From Streptomyces durocortorensis (GTDB taxonomy: Bacteria > Actinomycetota > Actinomycetes > Streptomycetales > Streptomycetaceae): DNA of 64,000 nucleotides. This document shows, piece after piece, positions 35,932-44,027 of this stretch; position 1 is the stretch's first letter; each line of letters begins with the position of its first letter. Position numbers and translations under genes: made by a program. The stretch covers positions 1,302,001 to 1,366,000 of the forward strand of contig NZ_CP134500.1 in assembly GCF_031760065.1 (NCBI RefSeq), in the 5' to 3' direction. The notes below the pieces were generated by a model. That model made no database searches. It saw only the letters and a program-made list of their open reading frames with translations, and was not told where the DNA came from.

Positions 35932-35946
35932 GTTCCCTAAGGGAAC
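35932..35946. promoter_or_regulatory. candidate HxlR operator
   Basis: GTTCCCT-A-AGGGAAC is a perfect 15-base palindrome centred in the 94-base gap between the divergent MFS and HxlR-peroxiredoxin genes, 26 bases from one start and 53 from the other. Its location fits joint control of both genes. Confidence 0.6.
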
Positions 35947-35999
35947 GGACTATGGCAGCATGATTCCATCAAGGTCAACCCGCTACTGGAGGGACGACC

Positions 36000-36881
36000 A
36001 TGCCCCAGCGCACCAGCCTGGCCGACGCCGACTGCTCGATCGCGCAGGCCCTCGACGTCGTGGGCGACTGGTGGACCCTGCTGATCGTGCGGGACACCGC
36101 GCGCGGGGTGCACCGGTTCGACGCGCTCCAGCAGGAGCTGGGCGTCTCGCGCAAGGTGCTGACCGAGCGGCTGCGGCTGCTGGTCGACGCGGGGGTGCTC
36201 ACGCGGGAGCCGTACCAGGACCGCCCGGTCCGGTACGAGTACCGCCTCACCCCGCGCGGCCGGGCACTGCTGCCCGTGCTGATCGCCCTCCAGGACTGGG
36301 GCGACACCTGGGTGCTGGGAGAAGGGGAAGCGATGGCGACGACGGCGGAGGCCTCGCGGGAGGCTGCCCGGGTGCGGGGGCTGAGGGGGACGCGGCTGCC
36401 GGAGCTGCTGCTGACGGGGAACGACGGGCAGCCGCACGACCCGGTCGCCGACACCCCCTGCACCGTTCTGTACTGCTTCCCCAGCGCCTACGCCCACCGC
36501 GACGCCTATCCGCCGGGCTGGGCGGGAATCCCGGGGGCGAGCGGCTGCACCCTCGAATCGTGCACGTACCGCGACCAGTTGGCGGAGTTCACCACGGCGG
36601 GCGCGACCGTGCACGGGGTATCCGTGCAGCGCCCGGACGAACAGCGCGCGTTCGCGGAGAAGGAGGGGCTGCGCTTCCCGCTGCTCTCGGACGCGGATCT
36701 GGCACTGACGGCGGCGCTGCGGCTACCGACGTTCCGGGCGGCGGGGGTGAGCAGGCTCAAGCGGCTGACGCTGGTGGTGGACCGGGACCGGACGATCCGC
36801 GAGGTGCTGTACCCGATCACGGACATCGAGGCGAGCGTACGGGCGGCGCTGGAGGCGGTACGGGGGCGCGCGGCGGACTGA
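36000..36881 (+). CDS. HxlR-type winged-helix regulator fused to a BCP-like peroxiredoxin
   Basis: This 293-residue protein carries an HxlR/MarR-like winged helix at about residues 10-105 (CSIAQALDVVGDWWTLLIVRD, VSRKVLTERLRLLVDAGVL). The conserved N-terminal Cys12 is the position used for redox sensing in HxlR proteins such as YodB. After a short linker, residues 130-290 form a thioredoxin-like AhpC/BCP domain with the peroxidatic-type motif GCTLESCTYRD (Cys183, Cys188) and further cysteines at 154 and 159. The upstream part of the usual peroxiredoxin loop is altered (CFPSAYAHRDAYP). ATG at 36000 follows ggaggg. It probably senses peroxides or thiol-reactive compounds and controls the divergent pump (inference). 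Confidence 0.82.
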   Translation: MPQRTSLADADCSIAQALDVVGDWWTLLIVRDTARGVHRFDALQQELGVSRKVLTERLRLLVDAGVLTREPYQDRPVRYEYRLTPRGRALLPVLIALQDWGDTWVLGEGEAMATTAEASREAARVRGLRGTRLPELLLTGNDGQPHDPVADTPCTVLYCFPSAYAHRDAYPPGWAGIPGASGCTLESCTYRDQLAEFTTAGATVHGVSVQRPDEQRAFAEKEGLRFPLLSDADLALTAALRLPTFRAAGVSRLKRLTLVVDRDRTIREVLYPITDIEASVRAALEAVRGRAAD

Positions 36882-37005
36882 GCGGGGCGGACGGCGAGCC
36901 CCGCGGCCGCGACAGCGGTCGGCCCGTCACGGTACGGGCCCGCGCAGGCCCCAGGGCCCGTCGCGCCCGGCGGGCGGGCATGCGACGACAGGCCCTGACG
37001 GCCCC

Positions 37006-37575
37006 TCACCCCCGCCCGTCGGCCACGCGCGCCAGCATCTCCCGGGTGTGGTCCGCGTCGAAGCTGCCCCCGGTCAGCAGCACCTGGAGGCAGATGCCGT
37101 CCATCAGCGCGACCAGCGCCCGCGCGGTCTCCGGGTCGGTGCGCCGGGACAGCACCTCGACGGCGGCCTCGGTCCACTCGGCGGCGACCGGGCGCAGCGC
37201 GGGGCGCCGCAGGGCCGCGAGATACAGCTCGTACTCCAGCTCGATCGCCCCGCGTTCGCCCGCGAACCACTGGCCCAGCAGCCGGGTCAGCTCGTCCGCG
37301 AGACCGGCGCCGGGTGCGGCCGCGCCCGTCGCGGGAGGAGCGGCGAGGACCTCGCTGCCGCGCAGCGCCTGGGCGAAGGTCTCGTTGCAGCGGCGCAGGG
37401 CGGCGATCAGGAGCTCGTCGAGCGAGCGGAAGTGGTACGTGGTCGAGCCCAGCGGCACATCGGCCTCGGCGGCGACCGTGCGATGACTCAGCCCGGCTAT
37501 ACCGTCGGCCGCCATCACGGCGAGCGCCGCGTCGATGATGCGCGTCCGCCGGTCGGGGTCGTACCGCCGGGCCAT
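37006..37575 (-). CDS. TetR-family repressor of the SMR pump
   Basis: This 189-residue regulator has the TetR HTH at residues about 10-55 (RTRIIDAALAVMAADGIAGLSHRTVAAEADVPLGSTTYHF) and a C-terminal ligand domain of the TetR_C_6 kind. Its ATG overlaps the stop of the SMR gene by one base (TGATG), so the two are co-translated with the regulator second. Two tandem dyads upstream of the SMR gene are the obvious target. Confidence 0.92.
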   Translation of the reverse strand: MARRYDPDRRTRIIDAALAVMAADGIAGLSHRTVAAEADVPLGSTTYHFRSLDELLIAALRRCNETFAQALRGSEVLAAPPATGAAAPGAGLADELTRLLGQWFAGERGAIELEYELYLAALRRPALRPVAAEWTEAAVEVLSRRTDPETARALVALMDGICLQVLLTGGSFDADHTREMLARVADGRG

Positions 37576-37901
37576 CAGTGGGCCCCTCCGACGTTGAGCA
37601 CGACGACCCCGGCGACGATCAGGGCGACGCCCGTGATCTTGACGAGGCTGCTGGACTCCCCCAGGAAGAGGATGCCGATGAGGGCGACGGCCGCGGTGCC
37701 GACGCCGGCCCAGATCGCGTACGCGGTGCCCACGGACAGCGTCTTGAGGGTCTGCGCGAGCAGGGTGAACGCGATGAGATAGCCCACCGCGGTGCCGATC
37801 GAGGGCCAGAGCCGGGTGAAGCCCTCGCTGTACTTCATGGCCGTCGTCCCGGCCACCTCCGCCGCGATGGCCGCGGCGAGCAGTCCGTATGCGTATCCCA
37901 T
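37575..37901 (-). CDS. small multidrug resistance (SMR) family efflux protein
   Basis: This 108-residue four-helix protein belongs to the EmrE/QacC/SugE family of proton-coupled exporters for quaternary cations or guanidinium. The essential Glu lies in helix 1 (AIAAEVAGTTAMKYSEGF), with YAIWAGVGTAAVALIGILFLGE in helix 3. The Trp in YAIWAG and the KYSEGFTRL pattern fit the multidrug branch. The ATG at 37901 abuts an operator-like dyad; a TTG six codons upstream is an alternative. There is little room for a ribosome binding site. Confidence 0.92.
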   Translation of the reverse strand: MGYAYGLLAAAIAAEVAGTTAMKYSEGFTRLWPSIGTAVGYLIAFTLLAQTLKTLSVGTAYAIWAGVGTAAVALIGILFLGESSSLVKITGVALIVAGVVVLNVGGAH

Positions 37902-37940
37902 GTGTACGACAGTACACAATGTTGCGTACGCCCGTACATA
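37901..37940 (-). promoter_or_regulatory. two tandem TetR operator candidates
   Basis: The dyad TGTGTAC-GACA-GTACACA (37901-37918) has perfect 7-bp arms. A second copy, TGCGTAC-GCCC-GTACATA (37923-37940), keeps the GTAC core and 4-bp spacer. The centres are 22 bp apart, two helical turns, placing both dimers on the same DNA face as for QacR-like cooperative binding. Confidence 0.7.
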
Positions 37941-38001
37941 TCATCGGATCGCGCCGGGACGCTACCGTGTCCCGACCGACGATCGACGGAGCGGAGACGC
38001 A

Positions 38002-39153
38002 GTGGCGCAGGATGCAGGGTGGGGTGGCGGTCCTTACGGGGGCGCGCCTCACGGTGGGGGACCCTTCCACGGGGGAGCGCAGGGACCGGGCGGATGGGAC
38101 GGCGGATGGGCCGCGCCGCCCAAGCCGGGGGTGATACCCCTGGCGCCGCTGAGGATCTCCGACATGCTCAGCGGCGCCTTCTCGACACTGGGGCGCTACT
38201 GGAAACCGCTGATCGGGGTGGCGCTCACGCTGTTCGGCGCGGCGACGCTCGTGATGGGTGCGGCGGTGGCCGTCGCGTTCGCCGCCATGGCGGCCAACTG
38301 GGACGAGCTGACGTCCGAATCGGCGGCCTCCCCCGACACGGCGGAACTGATCCCGTTCGGCATCGCGTTCGGGGTACTCGTGGTCATCGGGATCATCGTG
38401 TACCTGCTGGCGTCGGCCGTCGTACAGGCGGCGGTCCCGGTGGTCCTCCAGGAGGCGGTCCTCGGCCGCCCGATCCGCTTCGGCGCGGTGTGGAGCCGCG
38501 CCTGGTCGCGAGCCTGGGCGATGATCGGCACGGTGTTCCTGGTCGGGCTCATCGTGAGCGTCCCGTTGGTGCTCGCCATGGCCGGCGTCTTCGGGCTGAT
38601 GATCTACGCCATCTCCCTGGGCGACGCGGACGGCATCCTGCCGCTCATGTGGTTCGGCATCGCGGGCGCACTGGCCGTCGGTCCGGTGGCGGTCTGGCTC
38701 TGGGTGAAGTTCGCCCTCGCCCCGACCGTCGTGGTCTTCGAGGGCCAGCGCCCGGTCGCGGCCCTGCGCCGCTCCGCCCAGCTGGTGCGGGACAGCTGGT
38801 GGCGGGTCTTCGGCGTCACACTGCTCGCCTACACGCTGGCGTCCATGATCGGCTACATGATCCAGATGCCGTTCCAGATGCTCGGCATGCTCCCCGGCAT
38901 CTTCGACCCCGCCGACGTCGACTCCGACCCGAGCGGCGGGGAGCTCATCGCACTGTTCGGCGGCCTCATGGTGCTGTCCCTGATCAGCCAGATGATCGCC
39001 CAGCTGTTCTCGGCGGTCTTCCCGCCGCTGGTGGTCGGCCTGCTCTACGTGGACCGCCGGATGCGCGCCGAGAACCTGGGCCCGGTCCTGGCCGAGGCGG
39101 CGGCGCTGACCCTGCCCGAGCAGTACGGCCCGCCGCCGCCCGCCCACGCGTAG
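38002..39153 (+). CDS. integral membrane protein with Gly/Pro-rich N-terminus (GPDPase-membrane-domain-like)
   Basis: This 383-residue protein starts with a Gly-rich cytoplasmic tail of about 40 residues and then has six hydrophobic regions in three long pairs. LRISDMLSGAFSTLGRYWKPLIGVALTLF and LRRSAQLVRDSWWRVFGVTLLAY resemble the membrane domain family found beside glycerophosphodiester phosphodiesterases (DUF7544/DUF7847-like). No catalytic motif is visible. The GTG at 38002 is chosen because ggag lies 5 bases upstream. It is divergent from the SMR/TetR operon. Confidence 0.8.
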   Translation: MAQDAGWGGGPYGGAPHGGGPFHGGAQGPGGWDGGWAAPPKPGVIPLAPLRISDMLSGAFSTLGRYWKPLIGVALTLFGAATLVMGAAVAVAFAAMAANWDELTSESAASPDTAELIPFGIAFGVLVVIGIIVYLLASAVVQAAVPVVLQEAVLGRPIRFGAVWSRAWSRAWAMIGTVFLVGLIVSVPLVLAMAGVFGLMIYAISLGDADGILPLMWFGIAGALAVGPVAVWLWVKFALAPTVVVFEGQRPVAALRRSAQLVRDSWWRVFGVTLLAYTLASMIGYMIQMPFQMLGMLPGIFDPADVDSDPSGGELIALFGGLMVLSLISQMIAQLFSAVFPPLVVGLLYVDRRMRAENLGPVLAEAAALTLPEQYGPPPPAHA

Positions 39154-39202
39154 GTCGTGTCCTTCCGGACAACGCCCAGGGCGGGCCTCTCTCAGCCGTT
39201 CC

Positions 39203-39568
39203 TCAGTCGGTCAGCGTCCGCTTCGGGCGCAGCACACAGAACTCGTTGCCCTCCGGGTCGGCCAGCACCACCCAGGTGCTGTCCGGCCCCTGGCCGACGT
39301 CCACCCGCCGGGCGCCGAGCGCGATGATCCGCTCGACCTCGGCGTCCCGGTCGTCCGGAGTCAGATCGATATGCAGCCGGTTCTTGACCGTCTTCCCCTC
39401 CGGCACGGGCAGGAAGCACATCCCCGGGAACGCGGTCTCGTCCGCGCCGATGACGATCTCCTCCTCGTCCTCGAAGAGCACCTTCCAGTCCAGCACCGCG
39501 CTCCAGAAACGGGCCATGAGCGGCAGATCGTGGGCATCGACGGCGAGGTGGTACAAGCGAACGGCCAT
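39203..39568 (-). CDS. VOC-family (glyoxalase-like) protein
   Basis: This 121-residue protein has the paired beta-alpha-beta-beta-beta modules of the vicinal-oxygen-chelate family (YHLAVDAHDLPLMARFWSAVL, KNRLHIDLTPDDRDAEVERI, VVLADPEGNEFCVL). Enzymatic role is unknown; many such proteins are resistance or detoxification factors. Its start codon at 39568 lies inside the 3' arm of the strong hairpin that ends the suf operon, so its translation initiation region is folded in any read-through transcript. Confidence 0.85.
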   Translation of the reverse strand: MAVRLYHLAVDAHDLPLMARFWSAVLDWKVLFEDEEEIVIGADETAFPGMCFLPVPEGKTVKNRLHIDLTPDDRDAEVERIIALGARRVDVGQGPDSTWVVLADPEGNEFCVLRPKRTLTD

Positions 39569-39601
39569 ACCCGCCAGTATGCCTGGCGGGTATGGCCGTT
39601 C
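39559..39601 (-). terminator. suf operon terminator overlapping the VOC start codon
   Basis: The arms 39559-39577 and 39583-39601 pair perfectly over 19 bp around the 5-base loop TATGC. It starts 23 bases after the stop of the DUF59 gene and should terminate suf transcription. The same arm holds the VOC gene's ATG (39566-39568). Confidence 0.8.
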
Positions 39602-39623
39602 ACCACTGCTGTCCGGGGACGCG

Positions 39624-39962
39624 TCAGACGTTGAACCCCAGCGCGCGGAGCTGCTCGCGTCCGTCGTCGGTGATCTTGTCCGGGCCCCACGGCGGCATCC
39701 AGACCCAGTTGATCCGCAGCTCGTTGACGATGCCGTCGGTGGCGGACTTCGCCTGGTCCTCGATGACATCGGTCAGCGGGCAGGCCGCGGACGTCAGGGT
39801 CATGTCGAGGGTGGCGATGTTGGCGTCGTCGACGTGGATGCCGTAGATCAGGCCCAGGTTGACGACGTCGATGCCCAGCTCGGGGTCGACGACGTCGTAC
39901 AGCGCCTCGCGGACCTCCTCCTCGGAGGCCGGCTTCATGGTCGCGGTCTCGTTGTCGCTCAT
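39624..39962 (-). CDS. SufT/DUF59 Fe-S assembly factor
   Basis: This 112-residue MIP18/DUF59 protein helps load Fe-S clusters on target proteins. The core EEEVREALYDVVDPELGIDVVNLGLIYGI and the conserved Cys loop LTSAACPLTDVIEDQ are present. Its ATG overlaps the sufU stop (ATGA) and it is the last gene of the suf operon. Confidence 0.92.
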   Translation of the reverse strand: MSDNETATMKPASEEEVREALYDVVDPELGIDVVNLGLIYGIHVDDANIATLDMTLTSAACPLTDVIEDQAKSATDGIVNELRINWVWMPPWGPDKITDDGREQLRALGFNV

Positions 39963-40414
39963 GCGGTCTTCCCTTCGGACAGCGCCTTGGCCGTCGCGTC
40001 CTTCCACGCCATCCAGCTCAGCAGCGCGCACTTGACCCGGGCGGGGTACTTGGAGACGCCGGCGAACGCGACCGCGTCCTCCAGCACCTCCTCCATCGCG
40101 TCGTCCGGCTCCAGCTGGCCCTTGGACTGCATCAGCTCCAGGAAGGTGTCCTGGATCTTCTGCGCCTGGGACAGCTCCTTGCCGACGAGCAGCTCGTTCA
40201 GCACGGAGGCGCTGGCCTGGCTGATGGAGCAGCCCTGGCCCTCGTAGCTCACGTCGGCGATGGTCTCGCCGTCGTACTTCACCCGGAGCGTGATCTCGTC
40301 ACCGCACGTCGGGTTGACGTGGTGCACCTCGGCGTCGCCGTCCCGCAGGCCACGCCCGTGGGGGTGCTTGTAGTGGTCCAGGATCACTTCCTGGTACATG
40401 GAATCAAGCTTCAC
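39959..40414 (-). CDS. sufU: SufU sulfur-transfer/scaffold protein
   Basis: This 151-residue zinc protein accepts persulfide sulfur from SufS and passes it to the SufBCD scaffold. The three cysteines are in NPTCGDEIT, GQGCSISQAS and RVKCALLSW, the zinc-ligand arrangement of SufU. The GTG at 40414 follows gaggg and gives the conserved N-terminus MKLDSMYQEVILDHYKHP; the ATG at 40399 is a weaker option. It follows sufS by 10 bases. Confidence 0.95.
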   Translation of the reverse strand: MKLDSMYQEVILDHYKHPHGRGLRDGDAEVHHVNPTCGDEITLRVKYDGETIADVSYEGQGCSISQASASVLNELLVGKELSQAQKIQDTFLELMQSKGQLEPDDAMEEVLEDAVAFAGVSKYPARVKCALLSWMAWKDATAKALSEGKTA

Positions 40415-40424
40415 CAGTCAGCCC

Positions 40425-41693
40425 TCAGCCGAAGAAGTTCCGGACGTGCTCCAGACCGTCCACCAGGGCGTCGACCTCGGCGGGCGTGGAGTACAGATAG
40501 AACGACGCTCGTGTCGTCGCGGGAATTCCGTACCGCAGGCAGACCGGCCGCGCGCAGTGGTGGCCGACCCGGACGGCGATGCCCAGCTCGTCGAGGACCT
40601 GGCCCACGTCGTGCGGGTGGATGTCGCCGAGCGTGAAGGAGATCGTCGCCCCGCGGTCCTCGGCCGTCGCCGGACCGATGATCCGCAGGTCCGGGACCTC
40701 CAGGAGGCGCTTCACCGCGTACTCGGTGATCGCCTTCTCATGCTGGTAGATCTTCTCCATGCCGATCGCCGAGAGGTAGTCCACGGCCGCACCGAGGCCG
40801 ACGGCCTGGGCGATCGGGGGCGTACCGGCCTCGAACTTGTGCGGCGCCGGAGCATACGTCGACGAGTGCATCGACACGGTCTCGATCATCTCGCCGCCGC
40901 CGAGGAACGGAGGCAGGTCCTCCAGGAGCTCCTGCCGTCCCCACAGCACGCCGATGCCCGTCGGGCCGACCATCTTGTGGCCGGTGAAGGCCACGAAGTC
41001 GGCCTGGAGGGCCTGCACGTCGAGCACCATGTGCGGGGCCGCCTGCGAGGCGTCGATGCAGACCAGCGCGCCGACCTGCTGGGCGCGGCGGATGATCTGC
41101 TCGACCGGGTTGACCGTGCCCAGGATGTTGGAGACCAGCGTGAAGGAGACGATCTTCGTCTTCTCGGTGATGATCTCGTCGATGTTGGACAGGTCGAGGC
41201 GGCCCTCGTCGGTGATGCCGAACCACTTCAGCTTCGCGCCGGTGCGCTGAGCGAGCAGCTGCCACGGCACGATGTTGGAGTGGTGCTCCATCTCCGTAGT
41301 GACGATCTCGGTGTCGCGGTCCACCCGATAGGGCTCATCCGCCCAGCCGAGCATGTTCGCCACGAGGTTCAGCGACTCGGAGGCGTTCTTCGTGAAGATC
41401 ACCTCGTCACGGCTGGGTGCGTTGATGAAGGCTGCGACCTTGTCGCGGGCGCCCTCGTACAGCGCGGTGGCCTCCTCGGCGATCGTGTAGACGCCGCGGT
41501 GCACGTTCGCGTTGTGGCGCTCGTAGTACGTGTTGAGCGCGTCGAGGACCTGGCGCGGCTTCTGCGAGGTCGCCGCGGAGTCCAGGTAAACGATCTTCTT
41601 GCCGTCGTGGACCGTGCGGTCCAGGAGCGGGAAGTCCTTGCGGATCGCCTCGGTGTCGAGGAGGCCGGTGAGCCCCTGTCGGGCGTCAGTCAC
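40425..41693 (-). CDS. sufS: SufS-type cysteine desulfurase
   Basis: This 422-residue group II cysteine desulfurase mobilises sulfur from L-cysteine with PLP. The internal Lys is in AFTGHKMVGPTGIGVL, the persulfide Cys in AVRVGHHCARP, and TTEMEHHSNIVPW and CIDASQAAPHMVLDV are intact. The GTG start at 41693 overlaps the sufC stop by 4 bases. Its partner SufU follows directly. Confidence 0.96.
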   Translation of the reverse strand: MTDARQGLTGLLDTEAIRKDFPLLDRTVHDGKKIVYLDSAATSQKPRQVLDALNTYYERHNANVHRGVYTIAEEATALYEGARDKVAAFINAPSRDEVIFTKNASESLNLVANMLGWADEPYRVDRDTEIVTTEMEHHSNIVPWQLLAQRTGAKLKWFGITDEGRLDLSNIDEIITEKTKIVSFTLVSNILGTVNPVEQIIRRAQQVGALVCIDASQAAPHMVLDVQALQADFVAFTGHKMVGPTGIGVLWGRQELLEDLPPFLGGGEMIETVSMHSSTYAPAPHKFEAGTPPIAQAVGLGAAVDYLSAIGMEKIYQHEKAITEYAVKRLLEVPDLRIIGPATAEDRGATISFTLGDIHPHDVGQVLDELGIAVRVGHHCARPVCLRYGIPATTRASFYLYSTPAEVDALVDGLEHVRNFFG

Positions 41694-42454
41694 GCGGAAG
41701 CGCCACCCTTCGTGTATGCCTCGTAGCCCTCGTTCTCCAGCTGGTCGGCGAGCTCGGCGCCGCCGGAGGCCGCGATCCGGCCGCCCGCGAAGACGTGCAC
41801 GAAGTCGGGCTGGATGTACTTCAGGATGCGGGTGTAGTGGGTGATCAGCAGGGTGCCGACCTCACCGGTCGCCCGGACGCGGTTGACGCCCTCGGAGACG
41901 GTCTTGAGCGCGTCGACGTCGAGGCCGGAGTCGGTCTCGTCCAGGACGGCGATCTTCGGCTTGAGGAGCTCCAGCTGAAGGATCTCGTGGCGCTTCTTCT
42001 CACCGCCGGAGAAGCCCTCGTTGACGTTGCGCTCGGCGAAGGACGGGTCCATCTGGAGCCCGGCCATCGTCTCCTTGACCTCCTTGACCCACGTACGGAG
42101 CTTGGGGGCCTCGCCGCGGACGGCGGTGGCGGAGGTGCGCAGGAAGTTGGAGACCGAGACACCGGGGATCTCGACCGGGTACTGCATGGCGAGGAACAGG
42201 CCGGCGCGGGCCCGCTCGTCGACGGACATCTCCAGGACGTCCTCGCCGTCCAGGGTGACCGAGCCGCTGGTGATCGTGTACTTGGGGTGACCCGCCAGCG
42301 AGTACGCGAGGGTGGACTTGCCGGACCCGTTGGGGCCCATGATGGCGTGGGTCTCGCCCTGCTTCACGGTCAGGTCGACGCCCTTGAGGATCTCCTTCGT
42401 GGCGTTGTCGGCCTCGACGGTGACGTGCAGGTCGCGGATTTCAAGCGTTGCCAT
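41690..42454 (-). CDS. sufC: SufC Fe-S assembly ATPase
   Basis: This 254-residue ABC-type ATPase energises the SufBCD scaffold. Walker A is GPNGSGKST, the signature region is NEGFSGGEKKRHEILQL and Walker B is IAVLDETDSGLDVDALK. The ATG at 42454 gives MATLEIRDLHVTVE as in other SufC proteins. It lies 7 bases after the Rieske-type ferredoxin gene. Confidence 0.96.
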   Translation of the reverse strand: MATLEIRDLHVTVEADNATKEILKGVDLTVKQGETHAIMGPNGSGKSTLAYSLAGHPKYTITSGSVTLDGEDVLEMSVDERARAGLFLAMQYPVEIPGVSVSNFLRTSATAVRGEAPKLRTWVKEVKETMAGLQMDPSFAERNVNEGFSGGEKKRHEILQLELLKPKIAVLDETDSGLDVDALKTVSEGVNRVRATGEVGTLLITHYTRILKYIQPDFVHVFAGGRIAASGGAELADQLENEGYEAYTKGGASA

Positions 42455-42461
42455 GGGTGAC

Positions 42462-42779
42462 TCAGGACTCCTGGGTGACGGAGACGAGCACATCGTCCCC
42501 TTCGATCTTTACGGGGTATACGGGGACGGGGCGCGTCGCGGGAAGGCCGGACGGCTTGCCGGTGCGGAGGTCGAACGACGATCCGTGCAGCCAGCACTCG
42601 ATCGCGCAGTCCTCCACCTCGCCCTCCGAGAGGGAGACGTTCGCGTGCGAGCAGATGTCGTTGATCGCGAACACCTCGCCCTCGGTGCGGACGACGGAGA
42701 CCGGTGTGCCGTCGAGCTCCACCCGCTTGGGGGTGTCGTCCTCCAGCTCACTCAGCGCACAGGCTTTGACGAAGGCCAT
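42462..42779 (-). CDS. Rieske [2Fe-2S] ferredoxin in the suf operon
   Basis: This 105-residue protein is a Rieske-type domain with the two ligand boxes CSHANVSLSEG and CWLHGSSFDLRTG. It resembles NirD-like and dioxygenase-associated ferredoxins and lacks a membrane anchor. Its ATG overlaps the sufD stop (TGATG). Actinobacterial suf operons commonly carry such a gene between sufD and sufC; its role in assembly is not settled. Confidence 0.92.
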   Translation of the reverse strand: MAFVKACALSELEDDTPKRVELDGTPVSVVRTEGEVFAINDICSHANVSLSEGEVEDCAIECWLHGSSFDLRTGKPSGLPATRPVPVYPVKIEGDDVLVSVTQES

Positions 42780-43960
42780 CAGACGGACGCCTTCAGCTCG
42801 GTCTCGATCTTGTCGAGCAGACGCGCTTCCACGTCCGGCAGGCCGATCTGCTGGACCAGCTCGGCGAAGAAGCCGCGCACGACCAAGCGGCGGGCCTCCT
42901 CGGCCGGGATACCGCGGGACTGGAGGTAGAAGAGCTGCTCGTCGTCGAAGCGGCCGGTCGCCGAGGCATGTCCGGCGCCGACGATCTCGCCGGTCTCGAT
43001 CTCCAGGTTGGGCACGGAGTCGACCCGGGCGCCGTCGGTGAGGACGAGGTTCCGGTTCATCTCGTAGGTGTCGGTGCCCTCGGCCGCGGCCTGGATGAGG
43101 ACGTCGCCGATCCAGACGGCGTGCGCGCCGTCGCCCTGGAGGGCGCCCTTGTACACCGCGTTGGACTTGCAGTGCGGGGTGTTGTGGTCGACCAGGAGGC
43201 GGTGCTCCTGGTGCTGGCCCTTGTCGGTGAAGTACAGACCGAAGAGCTCCGCTTCGCCGCCGGTGGCCGCGTAGGCGACCCGGGGGTGCAGCCGGACCAC
43301 GTCGCCGCCGAAGGTGACGACGATCGACTTGAAGGAGGCGTCCCGGCCGACCAGCGCGTTGTGCTGGCCGACGTGGACGGCGGTGTCGTCCCAGTCCTGG
43401 ACGGAGACGACGGTCAGCTTCGCGCCGTCGCCCAGTACGTAGTCGACGTTGGCGGCGAGCACCGCGTCACCGGTGTGGTCGATGACGACGACGGCCTCGG
43501 CGAAGGCGCCCAGCTCGATGACCTGGTGGCCGTAGGCGACGCCGCCCTCGCCGTGCACGGCGATCCGGATCGGCTCGGTGAGCACGGCTTCCTTGGCGAC
43601 CGTGACGACCGAGGCCTGCTCGAAGGAGCTGTACGCCTGGGCGGCGACCCGGTCGACCGGCGTACCGGCCTTGCCGAGCCGGGAGTCGTCGCGGCCGACG
43701 GTCTCGACGGTGACGCCCTCGGGGGCCTCGATCGCGACCTTCACGCCGCCGCCGTTCGCGACGGCGGTGCCGTCGTGCAGCCCGCGCAGCCGCTCCAGCG
43801 GGGTGAAGCGCCACTCCTCCTCGCGGCCATGCGGGACGGGGAAGTCCGCGACGTCGAAGGACGGGGGTGCGCTCATACGGGTGGCGACGGTCGACTCGGC
43901 GGCGACCGCGATGGAACCGGCGGTGGTGGAGCCCGCCGGGATGTTCTGAGCCTCAGCCAT
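42779..43960 (-). CDS. sufD: SufD scaffold subunit
   Basis: This protein of about 393 residues pairs with SufB and SufC. The SufD/SufB beta-helix core (EQASVVTVAKEAVLTEPIRI, VVIDHTGDAVLAANVDYVL) and the C-terminal region GAGHASATGRFDDEQLFYL and GIPAEEARRLVVRGFFAELV are clear. I chose the ATG at 43960 (MAEAQNIPAGS); a TTG at 43990 would add ten residues. Confidence 0.95.
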   Translation of the reverse strand: MAEAQNIPAGSTTAGSIAVAAESTVATRMSAPPSFDVADFPVPHGREEEWRFTPLERLRGLHDGTAVANGGGVKVAIEAPEGVTVETVGRDDSRLGKAGTPVDRVAAQAYSSFEQASVVTVAKEAVLTEPIRIAVHGEGGVAYGHQVIELGAFAEAVVVIDHTGDAVLAANVDYVLGDGAKLTVVSVQDWDDTAVHVGQHNALVGRDASFKSIVVTFGGDVVRLHPRVAYAATGGEAELFGLYFTDKGQHQEHRLLVDHNTPHCKSNAVYKGALQGDGAHAVWIGDVLIQAAAEGTDTYEMNRNLVLTDGARVDSVPNLEIETGEIVGAGHASATGRFDDEQLFYLQSRGIPAEEARRLVVRGFFAELVQQIGLPDVEARLLDKIETELKASV

Positions 43961-44027
43961 GGCTGTCGTAGTGCTCGCTTTCTCAGTCAAGAAGGGGTGG
44001 TTCGGTGGGGGCCGGTCCGAACGGGAC

